Part shown: one piece after another, positions 60,860 to 64,000 of the stretch
Layout: every line of letters begins with the position of its first letter
Numbering within the stretch: position 1 is the stretch's first letter
DNA from: Gemmobacter denitrificans
GTDB lineage: Bacteria; Pseudomonadota; Alphaproteobacteria; Rhodobacterales; Rhodobacteraceae
Assembly (NCBI RefSeq): GCF_036964905.1
Contig: NZ_JBALHR010000003.1
Span: forward strand, 1-64,000
Direction of reading: 5' to 3'
Length of the DNA: 64,000 bases
The notes under the pieces: model-generated
What the model saw: only the letters and a program-made list of their open reading frames with translations
The model's database searches: none
What the model was told of the DNA's origin: nothing
Program-made: the position numbers and the translations under genes

Positions 60860-61300
60860 ATGCTTGACCTGATCCGCCGCGTGAATGGCCTGCTGGGCCG
60901 CGTGCCACAAGATGCCGTTGCGCTGGCCCTGCGCATCTTTCCCGCAATGGTCTTCCTGCAGTCGGGGCGGACCAAGGTGGAAGGGCTGTTCACCATCAAG
61001 GACAGTACGTTTTTCCTGTTTGAACATGAATATGCCCTGCCACTGATCCCGCCGAACCTGGCGGCCGTGCTGGCCACGACGGCCGAGCATGTTCTGCCGC
61101 TGCTGATGATCCTTGGCCTTGCCACCCGGCTTTCTGCCCTTGGTTTGCTGGGCATGACGGCCGTGATCCAGATCTTTGTCTATCCCGATGCCTGGGTGAC
61201 CCATGGGCTTTGGGCCTCGGCGCTGCTGGCGGTGGTGGCCATTGGTCCGGGCCGGGTATCGCTGGACAGGGTTCTTGGACTGGATGGAGCGATGCGCTGA
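60860..61300 (+). CDS. DoxX family membrane protein
   Basis: A 146-residue membrane protein with about four helices (ALALRIFPAMVFLQSGRTKV, LPLLMILGLATRLSALGLLG). DoxX proteins are often found with MNIO/DUF2063 bufferin genes and in stress regulons; their role is not settled. AAGGAGA precedes the ATG. Upstream ATG codons exist but lack such a site. Confidence 0.85.
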   Translation: MLDLIRRVNGLLGRVPQDAVALALRIFPAMVFLQSGRTKVEGLFTIKDSTFFLFEHEYALPLIPPNLAAVLATTAEHVLPLLMILGLATRLSALGLLGMTAVIQIFVYPDAWVTHGLWASALLAVVAIGPGRVSLDRVLGLDGAMR

Positions 61301-61461
61301 ACGCATCTGATGGCGGCGGCCGACCTGTGGTTCTGCCGCTGTTCACGCGATTGTTGCATTGGCTGCGCTTGCCAGATGTAATCTTGTGGCGTGGGATGGT
61401 TTAGACGGAGGACATGGGCAGACACCCACCCCGTGAACAGGCCCGAACAAGGGGAACTTGC

Positions 61462-63609
61462 GTGAAGAAACCGGCAGTGCTGATCGGCTTTGGCCTGATC
61501 CTTCTGTTGATCGTGCTGGCCAACCGCCAGCAGATCGATCTTGAGGCCTTGCGTGGCGGGCTGGAGCGGCTGCGGCACTGGCAAAGCCAGAATGCCATGA
61601 TGCTGACAGTCGGGTTTTTCGCGGTCTATGTTGCGGTGACGGCGCTGTCCTTGCCCATCGCGGTCTGGCTCACATTGGCGGCGGGTGCGCTGTTCGGCTT
61701 CTGGCAGGGGCTGGTGATCGTGTCCTTCGCCTCGACCCTCGGGGCCACGCTGGCCTTTCTGGCGGCCCGCCATCTGTTGCGCGACTGGGTCAGGGCCCGG
61801 CTTGGCAGCCGTGCGGCGGCCATTGACGAAGGAATGTGCCGGGATGGACCTTTCTACCTGTTCACGCTGCGCCTGATCCCGGTGATCCCTTTCTTTGCGG
61901 TGAACCTGCTGATGGGCCTGACGGCGATCCCGACGCTGACCTTCTATCTGGTCAGCCAGGTCGGGATGCTGGCGGCGACGGCGGTTTATGTGAATGCAGG
62001 TACACAACTGGCGGCACTGGACAGCCTGTCGGGGATCGTATCGCCCGCCATGCTGGCCTCATTCGCAGCACTTGGGCTGTTCCCGTGGCTGGCGCGGTGG
62101 GGGTTGAACCTGGTGCGGCGGCGGCGGGCCTACAAGGGCTGGACCCGGCCTTCCAGCTATGACCGCAATCTGATCGTGATCGGCGGCGGCGCGGCGGGGC
62201 TGGTTTCGGCCTATATCGCGGCGGCGACCAAGGCCAAGGTGACGCTGGTCGAGGCGCACAAGATGGGTGGCGATTGCCTGAACTATGGCTGTGTGCCGTC
62301 GAAGGCGCTGATCCGCAGTGCGAAACTGGCACACCAGATGCGGCAGGCGGCGCGCTATGGCCTGACCCCGGTCGCGCCGCAGGTGGATTTCGCGCAGGTC
62401 ATGGCGCGCGTGCAGGATGTGATCGCCGATATCGAACCCCATGACAGCATTGAACGCTATACCGGTCTGGGGGTGGAGGTGCTGCAGGGCCATGCCCGGC
62501 TGATTGATCCCTGGACAGTCGAGATTGCGCTGAACGACGGCGGCACTCAGCGGCTGACCAGCCGGGCCATTGTCATCGCGACGGGCGCGCACCCCTTTCT
62601 GCCGCCGCTGCCGGGGCTGGATCAGGTGGGCGCGCTGACGTCAGATACACTCTGGCAGGCGCTGCGTGACCGGCCCGCACCGCCCGCGCGGCTGGTGGTG
62701 CTGGGCGGTGGGCCGATCGGCACCGAGTTGTCGCAGGCCTTTGCCCGGCTGGGGTCGGGCGTGACGCAGATCGAAATGGCCCCACGTCTGATGGGCCGCG
62801 AAGACCCGGAGGTATCCGAACTGGTCACCGCGTCGCTGCGGGCTGATGGGGTCGAGGTATTGACCGGGCACAAGGCGCTGGCCTGCGGCATCAGCGACGG
62901 TGAAAAATGGATCGAGGTGGAACATCAGGGCCAGACCCGGCGCATCGTCTTTGATGAGATCATCGCCGCCGTGGGGCGCAGCCCGCGACTGACAGGCTTC
63001 GGGCTGGAAGAGTTGGGGATCAAGACCAATCGCGTCGTGGAAACCAACGACTATCTCGAAACCCTGTACCCCAATATCCTTGCCGCGGGCGATGTGGCGG
63101 GCCCTTATCAGTTCACCCATACGGCGGCGCATCAGGCATGGTTTGCGGCGGTGAATGCGCTTTTTGGCGATCTGAAACGCTTCAAGGTCGATTACCGGGT
63201 GATCCCATGGGCCACTTTCACCGACCCCGAGGTGGCGCGGGTCGGCCTGTCGGAAAGCGAAGCACGCGAGAAGGGCGTCGCGGTCGAGATCACCCGCTAT
63301 GGTCTGGATGATCTGGACCGGGCGATTGCCGACGGCGCGGCGCATGGCTTCGTAAAGGTGCTGACGGTGCCGGGCAAGGATCGTATTCTGGGTGTCACCA
63401 TCGTGGGCGAACATGCGGGCGATCTGATTGCCGAATTCGTGCTGGCGATGAAACACGGGCTGGGGTTGAACAAGATTCTGGGCACCATCCACATCTATCC
63501 GACCTGGGCCGAGGCGAACAAATACGCGGCCGGCGAATGGCGGCGGGCGCATGTGAATCCACGGATTCTGGCCTGGGTCGAACGCTATCACAGCTGGCGG
63601 CGCGGATGA
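61462..63609 (+). CDS. TVP38/TMEM64 – pyridine nucleotide-disulfide oxidoreductase fusion
   Basis: A 715-residue fusion starting at GTG after AAGGGG. Residues about 1-220 form a VTT (TVP38/TMEM64, DedA-like) membrane domain (ALSLPIAVWLTLAAGALFGF, FTLRLIPVIPFFAVNLLMGL). Residues about 235-715 form a soluble flavin oxidoreductase related to mercuric reductase and lipoamide dehydrogenase: FAD motif VIGGGAAGLVSAY, redox pair GGDCLNYGCVPSK, NAD motif LGGGPIGTELSQAF and FAD motif ILAAGDVAG. The substrate is unknown; MerA-type terminal cysteines are absent. An ATG at 61414 is an alternative start. Confidence 0.88.
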   Translation: MKKPAVLIGFGLILLLIVLANRQQIDLEALRGGLERLRHWQSQNAMMLTVGFFAVYVAVTALSLPIAVWLTLAAGALFGFWQGLVIVSFASTLGATLAFLAARHLLRDWVRARLGSRAAAIDEGMCRDGPFYLFTLRLIPVIPFFAVNLLMGLTAIPTLTFYLVSQVGMLAATAVYVNAGTQLAALDSLSGIVSPAMLASFAALGLFPWLARWGLNLVRRRRAYKGWTRPSSYDRNLIVIGGGAAGLVSAYIAAATKAKVTLVEAHKMGGDCLNYGCVPSKALIRSAKLAHQMRQAARYGLTPVAPQVDFAQVMARVQDVIADIEPHDSIERYTGLGVEVLQGHARLIDPWTVEIALNDGGTQRLTSRAIVIATGAHPFLPPLPGLDQVGALTSDTLWQALRDRPAPPARLVVLGGGPIGTELSQAFARLGSGVTQIEMAPRLMGREDPEVSELVTASLRADGVEVLTGHKALACGISDGEKWIEVEHQGQTRRIVFDEIIAAVGRSPRLTGFGLEELGIKTNRVVETNDYLETLYPNILAAGDVAGPYQFTHTAAHQAWFAAVNALFGDLKRFKVDYRVIPWATFTDPEVARVGLSESEAREKGVAVEITRYGLDDLDRAIADGAAHGFVKVLTVPGKDRILGVTIVGEHAGDLIAEFVLAMKHGLGLNKILGTIHIYPTWAEANKYAAGEWRRAHVNPRILAWVERYHSWRRG

Positions 63610-64000
63610 TTGACGCAAGGCTTCTGCCCCTGCAGGCGCAGCTTCTGGCCCCTGTCGCGGGTTGGCTGGCAGCGCGCGGCGTCAAGGCCGATACGCTGAC
63701 TTTGGCCGGATTTACGCTGGGGGCGCTGGCCGTTCCGGCCTTGGCGGCGGGGATGACGGGGCTTGCGCTGCTGCTGATCCTGTCCAATCGGATCATCGAC
63801 GGGCTGGATGGGGCGGTGGCGCGCATTGCCGGGCCGACCGACCGGGGCGCCTTTCTGGATATCGCGCTGGATTTCGTGTTCTACGCGCTTGTCCCGCTGG
63901 GCTTTGCGCTGCTGGACCCCGCGCGGAATGCGCTGGCGGCCTGCGCGCTGGTGGTGGCCTTTGTGGGCACCGGATCGTCCTTTCTGGCCTTCGCCACCAT
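63606..64000 (+). CDS. CDP-alcohol phosphatidyltransferase family protein (partial)
   Basis: The first 131 residues of a membrane enzyme, cut by the window end. The family motif with its metal-binding Asp residues is complete: DGLDGAVARIAG followed by GAFLDIALDF. The start overlaps the previous stop as ATGA, so it is co-translated with the TVP38-oxidoreductase fusion. It should transfer a CDP-linked phospho-group to an alcohol in lipid synthesis; the acceptor is unknown. Confidence 0.88.
   Translation, partial: MIDARLLPLQAQLLAPVAGWLAARGVKADTLTLAGFTLGALAVPALAAGMTGLALLLILSNRIIDGLDGAVARIAGPTDRGAFLDIALDFVFYALVPLGFALLDPARNALAACALVVAFVGTGSSFLAFAT

Noticed and set aside
61462..63609. Annotation of the fusion as mercuric reductase
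   Set aside because: The CxxxxC redox pair is shared by the whole family; the heavy-metal domain and C-terminal cysteine pair of MerA are missing.

Overview
The window reads as chromosomal DNA of a GC-rich alphaproteobacterium of the order Rhodobacterales (Rhodobacter / Paracoccus / Gemmobacter-like). This rests on a polyol operon closely resembling the Rhodobacter smo/mtlK genes as I recall them, the leuS-lptE-holA block with its upstream DUF3576 lipoprotein, a CenR-like orphan regulator, a TAXI-TRAP transporter, and tandem double-hairpin anti-Shine-Dalgarno small RNAs of the kind described in Rhodobacter. Genes are dense, with many 4-base ATGA or GTGA start/stop overlaps. No rRNA, tRNA or CRISPR was seen.

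Layout. 1-7038: a TAXI-type TRAP uptake operon (binding protein, fused permease, DUF1850 protein) that also carries its own DctB/DctD-like two-component pair, preceded by two tandem dyads. 7065-10743: an Lrp/AsnC regulator divergent from a 1008-residue kinase / M23 / class III aminotransferase fusion, with a 20-bp palindrome between them. 10864-15899: two large hybrid histidine kinases (the first with a LOV-type PAS domain) flanking a small secreted molybdopterin-fold protein. 15900-16760: decayed insertion sequences. 16761-18683: a chemoreceptor. 19044-27285: a polyol (sorbitol/mannitol) operon with ABC transporter, two dehydrogenases, SorC-type regulator and a HAD phosphatase. 27438-38992: a hydroxyproline-catabolism island with its own polar amino acid ABC transporter and XRE-cupin regulator. 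39233-41600: carboxy(nor)spermidine polyamine genes. 41673-46406: holA, lptE, leuS and a DUF3576 lipoprotein. 46671-51480: porin, YggS, L,D-transpeptidase, ribA, a CenR-like regulator, two tandem small RNAs and a small secreted protein. 51539-55594: xthA, then a copper-bufferin type RiPP operon (bufA-bufB-bufC) fused to a SigF/NrsF regulatory pair. 55776-64000: HutC-type regulator, a secreted glycosidase-RTX protein, a glycosyltransferase, a divergent FG-GAP / DoxX pair with the same promoter motif as the bufferin operon, a TVP38-flavin oxidoreductase fusion, and a CDP-alcohol phosphatidyltransferase cut by the window end.

How the parts work together. The hydroxyproline island holds a complete predicted route from trans-4-hydroxy-L-proline to 2-oxoglutarate (epimerase, FAD dehydrogenase, DapA-type deaminase, semialdehyde dehydrogenase) and a second route from cis-3-hydroxy-L-proline to proline (aconitase X plus pyrroline-2-carboxylate reductase). 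A 15-bp exact repeat in two promoter regions of the island is a good candidate operator. The bufferin operon and the FG-GAP/DoxX pair share a GTAACA-N15/16-CGWA element resembling SigF promoters, which predicts one metal-stress regulon. All functional statements come from reading motifs by eye; no database search was run.
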